Positions 44,309 through 53,307 are shown, counted from the stretch's first letter. The stretch: DNA of 64,000 nt from Bacteroidia bacterium (GCA_030432655.1 JAUILA010000019.1:44482-108481), one strand, 5' to 3'. A program made the numbers and translations. The notes: generated by a model not told the origin, from the letters alone.

Positions 44309-45626
44309 TTTCGAGGGAAATATGTGTAACTCGCCGGGTATCGGGCTTTACCTTGAAACGTTCATCAGGCCGGTAGCCAATGAGCCAGGCAATTTTACCA
44401 TCTGATTCCAGTACGCATACACGCTCTTTCAAGTTTAACGGAATTTTTGCATCTATCATAAAGTCACTTACCTTTTTTTTACCCTTCATTCCAAGCGGCT
44501 GAAAGGCATCTCCTTCCCTCCATTGACGGATTTTCAGTGGGTAATGAAGTTTGTCCGCATCCAGTGAAACCGCTTCCGGGCTCCGGTGCAGAAACCCGGT
44601 ATTCCTCGAGGTTTGAAAATGAAATATCCCGAGCGAATGAGCCACAGCCGACTCAGACCCGTCAATGGTCAGTTCGTCAGGCGGATTGTCCCTTTTTTCC
44701 GATACAATGATAAATTTCCTGTCCACATTTACCTTATGGCTGGCAGATAGGTAGAGCTGGGTGTTTCCCTTTTCTTGCAGATGCGACAACAGATCCCTGA
44801 CCTGATATACGTTCAGTCCGAAAGGCCGGAAAACCTCCTCTGCCACCGCCAGATTACCAGGAAGTAACGCTTTACGTGCAATATACCAGTCTGACCCCTT
44901 TCGCGTGGCATGATCCCGCATTAGCCTCTCCGCTTTCTCCATGATCAGCAGGTCAGCATCCCGTAATCGCCGGCTGGTGATGTCAAAAGAGTGCTCCAGT
45001 GCCGGATTGAGTTTTTTCATTTCCGGAACGATGTGGTGACGTATATAATTTCTTGTATAAACATCCTGCTGATTACTGACATCCTCCCGCCAGGAAAGAG
45101 AATGTTCCTTTGCATACAATTCAATATCGTCACGGGTGGCGGTAAGAAGGGGCCGGATGATATTTCCTGAAGCTGCCCGGATGCCACGAAGCCCGCGCAC
45201 ACCTGATCCGCGGATAAAATTTATCAGGGCGGTTTCCAGCGAATCAGAAAGATGATGGGCGGTCACAATTTTATCCATCCGCTCCTGCCGCCTCACACGT
45301 TCAAACCAGGCATATCTTAACCTTCGTGCAGCCATCTGGGTACTTACTCCTCCCTGATCGGCATAATATTTGGTGTTAAAGTGCTGTACAAAAAAATCAA
45401 CCCGGTGCTTTTTTGCCAGGTCCCGGACAAACATTTCATCTGCATCCGATGCTTCGCCCCTTAATTGAAAATTACAATGGGCAATGGCGAATGGCTGTTG
45501 CATCCGGGCGACGAGATCAACCAAAACGATAGAATCCATGCCACCACTTACCGCCAGTAACCATTTGTCTTCAGGTTCCGTGAGGTTCCTTTCACTGATC
45601 AGGTTTAAAAATGATTCCGGGAGCAT
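44292..45626 (-). CDS. tilS: tRNA(Ile)-lysidine synthetase
   Basis: About 444 residues from the ATG at 45624-45626 (MLPESFLNL); an open frame extends to 45800 but would run through the ostA-like gene and its promoter. The N-terminal PP-loop is LLAVSGGMDSIVLVD, followed by NFQLRGEASDADE, TAHHLSDSLET and RGLRGIRAASGNIIRPL. The C-terminal substrate domain includes PLGMKGKKKVSDFMIDAKIPLNLKER. The enzyme converts C34 of the CAU anticodon to lysidine so that tRNA-Ile reads AUA. It is divergent from the ostA-like gene and overlaps the cNMP-binding gene by 17 nt. Confidence 0.96.
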   Translation of the reverse strand: MLPESFLNLISERNLTEPEDKWLLAVSGGMDSIVLVDLVARMQQPFAIAHCNFQLRGEASDADEMFVRDLAKKHRVDFFVQHFNTKYYADQGGVSTQMAARRLRYAWFERVRRQERMDKIVTAHHLSDSLETALINFIRGSGVRGLRGIRAASGNIIRPLLTATRDDIELYAKEHSLSWREDVSNQQDVYTRNYIRHHIVPEMKKLNPALEHSFDITSRRLRDADLLIMEKAERLMRDHATRKGSDWYIARKALLPGNLAVAEEVFRPFGLNVYQVRDLLSHLQEKGNTQLYLSASHKVNVDRKFIIVSEKRDNPPDELTIDGSESAVAHSLGIFHFQTSRNTGFLHRSPEAVSLDADKLHYPLKIRQWREGDAFQPLGMKGKKKVSDFMIDAKIPLNLKERVCVLESDGKIAWLIGYRPDERFKVKPDTRRVTHISLENDQSV

Positions 45627-45644
45627 AGATGAGGCCAATTTTCG

Positions 45645-45652
45645 TAACTTTG
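45645..45652 (+). promoter_or_regulatory. Candidate promoter of the OstA-like gene, -7 box
   Basis: TAACTTTG matches TAnnTTTG exactly, 10 nt before the ATG at 45663. A second weaker box, TACCTTTA, follows directly at 45653. No -33 TTG is at the expected distance. The leader would be only a few bases long. Confidence 0.45.
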
Positions 45653-45662
45653 TACCTTTAAC

Positions 45663-47222
45663 ATGAGCAGGCTTTTCGTAAAAATAACGATTCTGTGCAT
45701 AGTTGCCGCGTTCCAGGCGGGTGCTCAGCAAATCAAGCAGGCCGATGTGGACGGCGATACACTCATTAATATGCGTGTAGGCGACCGTTATATCACACAT
45801 ATTGTGGGCAATGTGGTCATTTCACAGAATGAAACCACGATTTACGGGGACAGCGCCCAGTGGGACAAGAAGATCAACCAGATTGAGTTTTTCAATAATG
45901 TCCGGATCACGGACGGGGACTCAATAAATATTACCGCCAGCAGGCTGACCTATGACGGAAATGAAAAAATAGCCAGGTTGAGGGAGAATGTGGTATTCAG
46001 GAAGCTGGACAGGGCGACCTTATATACAGATAATCTCGATTATTACCGGCTCAGGCAGGAAGCGAGGTACTTTGACGGTGGTCGCCTGGTCGACAGTACC
46101 AATACACTCACCAGTGAAAAAGGGTATTATATGGTCAATACCAATATGGCCTCATTTAAAAGGAACGTGGTCCTGGTGAATCCTGATTACACGCTCGAGT
46201 CAGATACCCTTCAGTACCAGACCAAGACCAATATTGTTTATTTCCGGGGGCCTACAAAGATCACCGACGCCGATGGAGCCGTTGTCAACCTCGACCAGGG
46301 GCAGTACGATACGCGCATCGGACGTTCCGATCTCCGGATCGGGGAAGTTGAAACCATTTCCTATAAGATTACCGGGGATCAGATGAGCTCGGAGGAACAA
46401 CGCAAATCATACCGGGCCAAAGGAAATGTCATAATACTGGGTAAGGACAATGACATTATTATTACCGGGGAAGACGGGCGCTATGACAAAAATACCGGGG
46501 TCATAAAGATCTATGGAAATCCGGTGATGAAAAAGATCATGGAGAATGATACACTCTACCTGTCGGCCGATACGCTCATGGCCATTGAAAACGTTGACCC
46601 GGCGAAGGAGCGCCTGCTGGCTTACCATGATGTTAAAATCTTTAAGACCGACCTTCAGGGGAAAGCAGACTCCCTGGCCTATTTTTCAGCTGACAGCCTC
46701 CTGTATTTCTATAAAAACCCCGTGTTGTGGACAGGAGTCAATCAAATGACAGCGGATTCCATTCAGGTACTCATCCGGAATAATACCATTGACAAGATGA
46801 TCATGAACCTCAATTCATTTGTAGTTTCGGAAGACAGCCTTGATAACTACAACCAGATCAAAGGCAGGGATATGACCGCCTTTTTTCGTGAAAGGAAAAT
46901 GCACCATGTTGATGTGGAGGGGAATGCCGAAAGCATTTTTTATGCCCTCAATGATGCCAATACGGAACTTATCGGGGTAAATAAAAGCATATGCAGCAAT
47001 ATGCGCATTAATTTCAGAGACAACAGGGCAGACAATATTTCCTTTTATGTGCAACCATCCGCTGATTTTATTCCGCCACATGAACTGCAACCCGCTCAGT
47101 CAAAACTGGCTGGTTTTATTTGGCGAGGTGAGGAGAGACCGGATAAATTCGAAGTCCTGGGTTTAGTGCGTCCAAGTCCGGAAATACCTGAACCAGTTGA
47201 AGATGATTCAATAAATAATTGA
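45663..47222 (+). CDS. OstA-like/LptA-domain outer-membrane biogenesis protein
   Basis: A 519-residue secreted protein with a signal peptide (1-21) and repeated OstA/LptA-type beta-jellyroll segments. The repeats read ITHIVGNVVISQNETTIYGDSAQWDKK, LRENVVFRKLDRATLYTDNLDYYR and YRAKGNVIILGKDNDIIITGEDGRYDK. The Bacteroidota OstA-like family is related to LptA/LptD and probably carries or contacts lipopolysaccharide in the periplasm. No LptD barrel is present; the protein ends in a Pro/Glu-rich tail. It stands near bamD, in line with an envelope role. Confidence 0.88.
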   Translation: MSRLFVKITILCIVAAFQAGAQQIKQADVDGDTLINMRVGDRYITHIVGNVVISQNETTIYGDSAQWDKKINQIEFFNNVRITDGDSINITASRLTYDGNEKIARLRENVVFRKLDRATLYTDNLDYYRLRQEARYFDGGRLVDSTNTLTSEKGYYMVNTNMASFKRNVVLVNPDYTLESDTLQYQTKTNIVYFRGPTKITDADGAVVNLDQGQYDTRIGRSDLRIGEVETISYKITGDQMSSEEQRKSYRAKGNVIILGKDNDIIITGEDGRYDKNTGVIKIYGNPVMKKIMENDTLYLSADTLMAIENVDPAKERLLAYHDVKIFKTDLQGKADSLAYFSADSLLYFYKNPVLWTGVNQMTADSIQVLIRNNTIDKMIMNLNSFVVSEDSLDNYNQIKGRDMTAFFRERKMHHVDVEGNAESIFYALNDANTELIGVNKSICSNMRINFRDNRADNISFYVQPSADFIPPHELQPAQSKLAGFIWRGEERPDKFEVLGLVRPSPEIPEPVEDDSINN

Positions 47223-47289
47223 TTTTCTGCACTTTTTGCAAAAGAAATTACATCTTCGAAATTTCTTCCGTATTTAATCAAAAGAATAA

Positions 47290-47330
47290 TACGAATTTCG
47301 TAACTTCATATAAGAAGTGTTCGTAACGAA
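47290..47330 (+). repeat. Paired TTCGTAAC repeats, possible operator
   Basis: TACGAA-T-TTCGTA (47290-47302) and TTCGT-A-ACGAA (47320-47330) are two short inverted repeats. TTCGTAAC recurs directly at 47297 and 47320, 23 nt apart, about two helical turns. They lie in the 136-nt gap before the T9SS cargo gene, 29-69 nt ahead of its ATG. Confidence 0.4.
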
Positions 47331-47358
47331 TGCTTAGGGAGGATTATTGTATCTGCGT

Positions 47359-48072
47359 ATGAAGAAATTTTACTGTGTCATCATATTTCTTTCGATAGCG
47401 ATCGTTAGTGCGAGGGCACAGAGTTTTGAACTGGTGGATGCCCCGAACTCGATCGAGGTCTCCATCGGGGAACGTGTTATTCTCCCGGTGACCATCCGGA
47501 ACACCACCGACCGTCCCCTGCAACTGCTTGTTCGCCAGGCAGACCGCATACTGGGTACCGGACAAACCAATTATTTCTGCTGGGGTTCTGACTGTTTTGA
47601 TGAGGAAACAGACCGGATGCCTGTTTCCCGGAAACTGGATGCACGCAAGGCCACCGATAACCTTAAGATCGTGCTGGAGACAGGACTTAATGAAGGGTTC
47701 AGCACTGTTAAATACCAGATCTACGATCGTGACAATCCTCTTGATGTCATTGAATATGAAGTGACATTCCACATTGAAGAACGACGAAATACTGACCGTA
47801 TTTACGACTCAAAAATCATTCGCATCAACGATGTATACCCAAATCCCGTTACTGATTTTGCTGTTGTAGACTATAATCTGCTTGACCGGGATGTCAAGGC
47901 AAAGGTGGTCATCCACAATGTTTTGGGAAGTATAATGGCAGAATATGACCTCCCTTACCTGGAAAGTAAAGTGAAAATCCAGACAAGCGATTACAATGCG
48001 GGCGTCTATTTCTACACTCTCTATCTGGATAACGACGGGGTTATGACCCGAAAGCTTATTGTCCGCAAATAA
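47359..48072 (+). CDS. Secreted protein with T9SS type A sorting domain
   Basis: A 237-residue protein from the ATG at 47359 (MKKFYCVI); an upstream in-frame TTG adds only four residues. A signal peptide (1-21) is followed by an immunoglobulin-like domain (25-145) containing two cysteines close together (FCWGSDCF). The C-terminal 75 residues form the type A T9SS sorting domain (DVYPNPVTDFAVVDY, NVLGSIMAEYDL, AGVYFYTLYLDN, RKLIVRK). The protein should be exported by T9SS and attached to the surface or released. It stands alone between ostA-like and bamD. Confidence 0.88.
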   Translation: MKKFYCVIIFLSIAIVSARAQSFELVDAPNSIEVSIGERVILPVTIRNTTDRPLQLLVRQADRILGTGQTNYFCWGSDCFDEETDRMPVSRKLDARKATDNLKIVLETGLNEGFSTVKYQIYDRDNPLDVIEYEVTFHIEERRNTDRIYDSKIIRINDVYPNPVTDFAVVDYNLLDRDVKAKVVIHNVLGSIMAEYDLPYLESKVKIQTSDYNAGVYFYTLYLDNDGVMTRKLIVRK

Positions 48073-48134
48073 GTCTGAAACTGCATAATATTACCGCAGA
48101 ATGAGAGTTTGACAACCTGACAACGCCGGATACG

Positions 48135-48165
48135 TTGTTTATTACTAACGTCTCACCTATATTTG
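48135..48165 (+). promoter_or_regulatory. bamD promoter (TTG-N20-TATATTTG)
   Basis: TTG at 48135-48137, a 20-nt spacer and a perfect TATATTTG at 48158-48165. The bamD ATG is only 7 nt after the box, so the transcript should be leaderless or nearly so. Confidence 0.7.
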
Positions 48166-48172
48166 CACCCTT

Positions 48173-48988
48173 ATGCGGAAACCGGTTCTTTTACAATATA
48201 CTTTTGTGCTATTCATGGCCGCACTTCTTTTAACTTCCTGTGGCAAATTCAGGAAAATTGAAAAAAGTCAGGATTGGCGGGTGAAATACGAAGCGGCGAT
48301 GCAGTATTACGAAGAAGAGGAGTACTACAAGGCTTCGGTTTTATTTGAACAAATACTTCCGATCGTTCGGGGAATGCCGGAAGGAGAAAAGGTCCAGTAC
48401 TACTATGCGTATTGTCAGTACAACCAGGGCATGTATACTCTCTCCGCTCATCATTTTAAGACGTTCTTTGAAACGTACGGGAGAAGTGAGTTTGCCGAGG
48501 AAGCCTATTTCATGTATGCCTATTCGCTTTACGCGGATTCTCCTGAATTTAATCTGGATCAAAGCAACAGCCAGGAAGCGATCATGGCCATGCAAATGTT
48601 CCTGAACCGGTATCCCACCAGCGAAATGGCCCCTGAAGCAAGCGAAGTGGTGGATGAGTTGCAGGTTAAGCTGGAACAAAAAGGATATGAAAATGCCAAA
48701 CAATATTATCGGCTTGAGCGGTATAATGCCGCGGTAGTCGCATTTGAAAGTTTCAGTAATAATTTTCCTGATTCCAAATACAATGAGGAAATATCGTATC
48801 TGAAATTTATAGCGCAATACCAGTATGCGCTGAATAGTATTTATTCGAAACAACTGGAACGTTACAGACTGGCCAACGAGTATTATCTCGATTTTCTGGA
48901 CAGGTATCCAAACAGTGATTTCCTTAAAGATGCCGAGAAACGTTACCAGGACAGTCTGGAAAAAGTATCTGATTTAGCTAAATTATAA
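48173..48988 (+). CDS. bamD: Outer-membrane assembly lipoprotein BamD
   Basis: A 271-residue lipoprotein with signal peptide and lipobox LLTSC (Cys23). The mature part is a row of TPR-like repeats: VKYEAAMQYYEEEEYYKASVLFEQIL, YYYAYCQYNQGMYTLSAHHFKTFFETY, and later EEISYLKFIAQYQYALNSI. BamD binds BamA and drives folding of outer-membrane barrels. It leads the run bamD-rpoZ-coaBC-DUF4835-small protein-recN, an order often conserved in Bacteroidota, behind a clean promoter. Confidence 0.96.
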   Translation: MRKPVLLQYTFVLFMAALLLTSCGKFRKIEKSQDWRVKYEAAMQYYEEEEYYKASVLFEQILPIVRGMPEGEKVQYYYAYCQYNQGMYTLSAHHFKTFFETYGRSEFAEEAYFMYAYSLYADSPEFNLDQSNSQEAIMAMQMFLNRYPTSEMAPEASEVVDELQVKLEQKGYENAKQYYRLERYNAAVVAFESFSNNFPDSKYNEEISYLKFIAQYQYALNSIYSKQLERYRLANEYYLDFLDRYPNSDFLKDAEKRYQDSLEKVSDLAKL

Positions 48989-49001
48989 TTTATACAGTAA
49001 C

Positions 49002-49328
49002 ATGGTACCACAGTCATCTATCATCACTTATGACATGGACAAATTGTCGGAGCAAACCGGGAATGTATACGAAGCCGTATCCATCATTTCCAAGCGTGCC
49101 CGTCAGATTGCCGTCAATGTGAAAGAGGAATTAAACAGCAAACTGGCTGAATTCGCTTCTACGGTTGATAATCTGGAAGAGATTTTTGAGAACAGGGAAC
49201 AGATTGAGATCTCCCGGTTTTACGAAAGAATGCCTAAGCCAACCAGTATTGCTATTGAAGAATATCTTGAGCATAAGGTAATGTTCAGGAGTCGCGAAGA
49301 AGACCCAACTGCGGAGCTGGAACTCTGA
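49002..49328 (+). CDS. rpoZ: RNA polymerase omega subunit (Rpb6-like)
   Basis: A 108-residue protein of the Bacteroidota omega/Rpb6 family. The core is TGNVYEAVSIISKRARQIAVNVKEEL near residues 20-45, with NIYE/RARQI as the omega signature. It holds the beta' subunit in the core enzyme. It follows bamD by 13 nt and precedes coaBC by 3 nt. The C-terminal acidic tail is normal in this group. Confidence 0.92.
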   Translation: MVPQSSIITYDMDKLSEQTGNVYEAVSIISKRARQIAVNVKEELNSKLAEFASTVDNLEEIFENREQIEISRFYERMPKPTSIAIEEYLEHKVMFRSREEDPTAELEL

Positions 49329-49331
49329 TAC

Positions 49332-50531
49332 ATGATGCTTCACGGGAAAAAAATCCTGATTGGAGTAACCGGCAGTATTGCTGCCTATAAATCAGCCATG
49401 CTTGTACGCGGACTGATTAAAGCCGGTGCGGAAGTGAAAGTGATCATGACCCCATCGGCTCATTCTTTTATAACGCCACTTACCCTTAGTACCGTATCAA
49501 AAAATCCTGTTCTCACCGAATTCAGTAATTCTGATACGGGAGAATGGAACAACCATGTCGATCTTGGTCTGTGGGCAGATGCCATGCTTGTCGCTCCGGC
49601 AACCGGCAATACCATGGCCAAAATGGCCAGCGGAATTTGTGACAATCTCCTTACTGCCGTGTATCTTTCTGCACGATGCCCCGTTTTTCATGCACCGGCA
49701 ATGGACCTGGATATGTACAGCCATCCGGCTACAACGTCCAATATGGACAAACTCAAATCCTTTGGCAATGAGATCATTGATGCGGAATACGGTGAACTTG
49801 CCAGCGGACTAATCGGTGCCGGACGAATGGCCGAGCCGGATTCCATCGTTGATTACCTGGAAGCTTTCTTTAAAAAAAAAAGCACACTGACCGGTAAAAA
49901 AGTACTGATAACGGCCGGGCCTACCAACGAGGGTATTGATCCGGTGCGATTTATTGGTAATCATTCTTCAGGCAAAATGGGCTATGCAATTGCTGCTGAA
50001 TTTGCCAACAGAGGTGCTGACGTCACCCTCATCAGCGGTCCGACAACCCTGGACCTTCCCCACCCTTCCGTCTCCCGGATTCAGGTGACCAGTGCGGAAG
50101 AAATGTTTGAAGCAGCTTCTCAATACTTTGACAAGTGTGATGCGGCCATCCTTGCAGCAGCGGTTGCTGATTACAAACCGCAGAAAACCGCCCTTCAAAA
50201 AATAAAAAAGTCCGGCAGTAGTCTTACTATTGAATTAGTAAAAACCACAGATATCGCCGAAACCCTGGGAAAACGAAAAAAGCAACAGGTATTTGTAGGT
50301 TTTGCTTTGGAAACTGAGAACGAACTTGAGAACGCGCGTGCAAAGCTCTCCAGAAAGAATTTTGACCTTATCGTTCTTAATTCACTTAACGATGAAGGAG
50401 CCGGATTCGGCGTTGATACAAATAAGATAACATTGCTTGATAAAGAAAATAATATCACCCATTTTGAGTTAAAGAATAAGACATTGGTAGCCCTTGATAT
50501 CGCGGATGCCGTGGAAAGGCGAATGTTATGA
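49332..50531 (+). CDS. coaBC: Bifunctional phosphopantothenoylcysteine decarboxylase/synthetase
   Basis: A 399-residue fusion. Residues 1-185 are CoaC, a flavoprotein (GVTGSIAAYKSAMLVRGL, then WNNHVDLGLWADAMLVAPATGNTMAKMASG with the active-site His near 76, and HAPAMDLDMY). Residues 190-399 are CoaB, the synthetase (VLITAGPTNEGIDPVRFIGNHSSGKMG, later DLIVLNSL). Together they make phosphopantetheine from phosphopantothenate and cysteine. At residue 158 (ELASGLIGAGRM) there is a serine where E. coli CoaC, as I recall, has a catalytic cysteine (ACG). Its stop overlaps the DUF4835 start by 4 nt. Confidence 0.97.
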   Translation: MMLHGKKILIGVTGSIAAYKSAMLVRGLIKAGAEVKVIMTPSAHSFITPLTLSTVSKNPVLTEFSNSDTGEWNNHVDLGLWADAMLVAPATGNTMAKMASGICDNLLTAVYLSARCPVFHAPAMDLDMYSHPATTSNMDKLKSFGNEIIDAEYGELASGLIGAGRMAEPDSIVDYLEAFFKKKSTLTGKKVLITAGPTNEGIDPVRFIGNHSSGKMGYAIAAEFANRGADVTLISGPTTLDLPHPSVSRIQVTSAEEMFEAASQYFDKCDAAILAAAVADYKPQKTALQKIKKSGSSLTIELVKTTDIAETLGKRKKQQVFVGFALETENELENARAKLSRKNFDLIVLNSLNDEGAGFGVDTNKITLLDKENNITHFELKNKTLVALDIADAVERRML

Positions 50532-51421
50532 TCAGAATCGGATTGATATTAGTAGCGCTGGGATTTGTGAATGGTGTTGCCGCCCAGGAATTAAACTGCA
50601 GGGTAACGATTAATTCCGAACAGGTTCAAACGTCTGACCGGCAGATATTTGACGATATGGAGACATCCTTCCAGCAGTTCCTTAATGATACGGAGTGGTC
50701 TCCCGATATATTCGAAGGGAATGAAAAAATAAACTGCAATGTCATCATCACCCTGCAGAATACCCAGACACTGGGCAACTTTACCGGTACTGCACAGATC
50801 CAGACTGCCCGGCCCGTTTACAATTCAAACTATGAGTCGATCCTGCTTAACTATGCTGACCGGGACTGGCAATTTGATTATGTGGAATCAATGCCTCTCA
50901 ATTTCAACGACAATACGTATACTACCAACCTGACTTCCCTCCTGGCCTTTTACGCCTACTTAATACTGGGAGTTGATTATGATTCATTCGGCAACCTGGC
51001 CGGAACCCCGTATCTGCAACAGGCCCTAAACGTTGTCAACAATGCGCAAACATCTAACCGCCCCGGCTGGGATGCGCTTGGAAGCACCCGGAACCGGTAT
51101 TGGCTGATAGAAAACCTGACAAATCAACAAATGCAGGGAATTCGGGAAGGAATATATGAGTACCACAGGCTCGCTCTTGACCAGTTTCAGGAAGATCCTG
51201 CCAAAAGCCGGGAAGTTATCGTCGGGGTTTTGGAAAAACTCCAACAGGTCAAAAGAACTTATCCCAACTCAATTCTGGTGATCAGTTTTCTGGATGCCAA
51301 AACAGACGAATTGATTAATATTTTTTCCGAAGGTGATTTGAATATTCGCCGCCGTGCATTTGAGCTCATGACATCGCTTGACCCTTCCAAACGAACGCAG
51401 TTTGAAGTTATTTTAAACTGA
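50528..51421 (+). CDS. DUF4835 family secreted protein
   Basis: A 297-residue protein with a signal peptide (1-20, ending VAAQ) followed by the DUF4835 domain. Family motifs: ELNCRVTINSEQVQ directly after the cleavage site, FDDMETSFQQFLNDTEW, and LLAFYAYLILGVDYDSF. The function is unknown; the family is confined to Bacteroidota and nearly always sits beside coaBC and recN. The gene overlaps coaBC by 4 nt. Confidence 0.92.
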   Translation: MIRIGLILVALGFVNGVAAQELNCRVTINSEQVQTSDRQIFDDMETSFQQFLNDTEWSPDIFEGNEKINCNVIITLQNTQTLGNFTGTAQIQTARPVYNSNYESILLNYADRDWQFDYVESMPLNFNDNTYTTNLTSLLAFYAYLILGVDYDSFGNLAGTPYLQQALNVVNNAQTSNRPGWDALGSTRNRYWLIENLTNQQMQGIREGIYEYHRLALDQFQEDPAKSREVIVGVLEKLQQVKRTYPNSILVISFLDAKTDELINIFSEGDLNIRRRAFELMTSLDPSKRTQFEVILN

Positions 51422-51423
51422 TC

Positions 51424-51648
51424 ATGGCCAGGAGACAACAAAGAATCTCTTTTACCGGAGGTGTGCCCGAAACTAAATTACCCGCGACAATCAATTGGTG
51501 TACACTTGTGAAGATCGATAACAGCGTTATTTTTGTAAAGGTCGTTAAGGCCGGTAAAGAACAACTTGAAATCCGCAATCAGCGTGGCAGAAACGAGATC
51601 GTACCGACCAAGATGATCCGGGAAATTATTATCGATACCCATGCTTAA
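51424..51648 (+). CDS. Small basic conserved-position protein, unknown
   Basis: A 74-residue basic protein (MARRQQRISFTGG start) predicted as mostly beta strand (INWCTLVKIDNSVIFVKVVKAG). It has no signal peptide and no membrane helix. It starts 2 nt after the DUF4835 stop and overlaps recN by 8 nt, which makes it a real gene. I do not recognise the family. The N-terminal Arg cluster and size would allow nucleic acid or ribosome binding; that is a guess. Confidence 0.8.
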   Translation: MARRQQRISFTGGVPETKLPATINWCTLVKIDNSVIFVKVVKAGKEQLEIRNQRGRNEIVPTKMIREIIIDTHA

Positions 51649-53296
51649 AAAACTCCATATCCGGAACTATGCCCTGATCGAACACCTGGAAATTCAACCA
51701 GTAAACGGATTGAACGTGATCACTGGTGAAACGGGAGCGGGCAAATCCATATTGCTGGGGGCAGTTGGCCTGTTGCTGGGAAATCGCGCGGACACAAGTG
51801 TTCTATTTGACCAAAACAGTAAGTGCATTATTGAAGGCATTTTCGGGATCCGTGCCTACCATCTGCAAAAATTCTTTGAGGAATCAGAACTGGATTATGA
51901 AGAAGATACCATCATAAGACGGGAGATCAATCCGGCTGGTAAATCCAGGGCCTTTATCAATGATACACCGGTTACACTTGATATCATGAGGATGCTCGGT
52001 GCCAGATTGATGGATATCCATTCTCAGCATGATTCCCTTTTACTTGGTCGGTCAAACTTTCAGTTTACACTGCTTGATAATTATGCCGGGTGCATGTCGG
52101 CAAGAGAGAAGTTTGAAACAACCTATACAGAACTGAAAAAAGCCGAAAAAGCGCTGGACAGACTTCGAAAAGAAAAAGAAGGCCTGGAAAAAGAAGCAGA
52201 TTATCAACAATTTATTCTTGAAGAGCTTATAAATGCCAAGCTGGAAAGCGGCGAACAGGATGAACTCGAAAAGGAAGTCCGGCTTCTTGAGCATGCGGAA
52301 GAGATCAGAAATAATCTGAATCAGGCTTCCCAGTTGTTATCAGAGGGCGAATTACCTGCACTGGAATCAATGCGATCTGCCCGGTCTTTGCTCAGTTCAA
52401 TCAGAAATTACGGCGATAATTACAGCTCACTTCATGACCGGCTGGAAAGTTGCCTGATCGAATTAAATGATCTCGTAATTGAAATTCAGCGATCGGGGGA
52501 TGATGTGGAATTTGATCCCGAAAAAGCAGAACAGATTCAGGATCGGCTAAGCAATTTGTACTCACTCCAAAAAAAGCATCATGTTACTTCGGTTGAGGAA
52601 CTTGTTGAAATACGGGAAAAACTGGATCAGGAAGCGCTGCACTATCACGACCTTGATGATGAAATAGACAAAACCGCAGAACGCGCAGAATTCCTGAGAA
52701 AGGAGTCCTTTTCGCTGGCAGCCACCCTTACAAGAAAACGTACAATGGGAATTCCTTCTCTTGAAAAGGAAATGACCGCGCTGCTGCAGCAGGTTGGAAT
52801 AAGCGAAGCAGTATTCAAAATACGCATATCGCAAGGTGATCTGAACTCTCACGGACAGAATACCATAGAACTGCTTTTCTCTGCCAACAAAGGAATTGCA
52901 CCACAAGCCTTGGCCAAGGTGGCATCCGGCGGTGAATTCAGCCGCCTGATGTTCTGCATCAAACGAATCCTTGCAGAAAAGGTCTCTTTACCTACTATCA
53001 TTTTTGATGAAATTGATACGGGCGTATCCGGCGGGATAGCCCTGAAAATGGGTGAAATGATGAAGTTTATGGCAAAAAGCCATCAGATTATATCCATCAG
53101 TCATCTGCCGCAAATGGCTGCCCGTGCTGACCGGCATTACTTCGTTTATAAAGAATCAGGCAGCAATACCTCTGTTAGCCGTATTCGGGAACTCTCCACT
53201 CAGGAGCGAGTGGAAGAAATTGCAAAAATGATCGGTGGCGAAAAACCCTCTGAAAATGCAAGGGAAAGTGCCCGCGAACTGATCAACCTCACCTGA
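51641..53296 (+). CDS. recN: DNA repair protein RecN
   Basis: A 551-residue SMC-like ATPase for double-strand break repair. Walker A is GETGAGKSILLGAVGLLLG near residue 28. Two coiled-coil arms (about 155-225 and 290-370) flank the hinge. The C-terminal lobe has the ABC signature VASGGEFSRLMF near 428 and Walker B PTIIFDEIDTGVSGG near 452. It is the last gene of the bamD run. The hairpin after it is a terminator only on the other strand, so no plus-strand terminator is visible. Confidence 0.97.
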   Translation: MLKKLHIRNYALIEHLEIQPVNGLNVITGETGAGKSILLGAVGLLLGNRADTSVLFDQNSKCIIEGIFGIRAYHLQKFFEESELDYEEDTIIRREINPAGKSRAFINDTPVTLDIMRMLGARLMDIHSQHDSLLLGRSNFQFTLLDNYAGCMSAREKFETTYTELKKAEKALDRLRKEKEGLEKEADYQQFILEELINAKLESGEQDELEKEVRLLEHAEEIRNNLNQASQLLSEGELPALESMRSARSLLSSIRNYGDNYSSLHDRLESCLIELNDLVIEIQRSGDDVEFDPEKAEQIQDRLSNLYSLQKKHHVTSVEELVEIREKLDQEALHYHDLDDEIDKTAERAEFLRKESFSLAATLTRKRTMGIPSLEKEMTALLQQVGISEAVFKIRISQGDLNSHGQNTIELLFSANKGIAPQALAKVASGGEFSRLMFCIKRILAEKVSLPTIIFDEIDTGVSGGIALKMGEMMKFMAKSHQIISISHLPQMAARADRHYFVYKESGSNTSVSRIRELSTQERVEEIAKMIGGEKPSENARESARELINLT

Positions 53297-53307
53297 ATCA
53301 CACAAAT

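Noticed and set aside
45627..45800. N-terminal extension of tilS
   Set aside because: It would run through the ostA-like start and its promoter. The family starts at MLPESFLNL.
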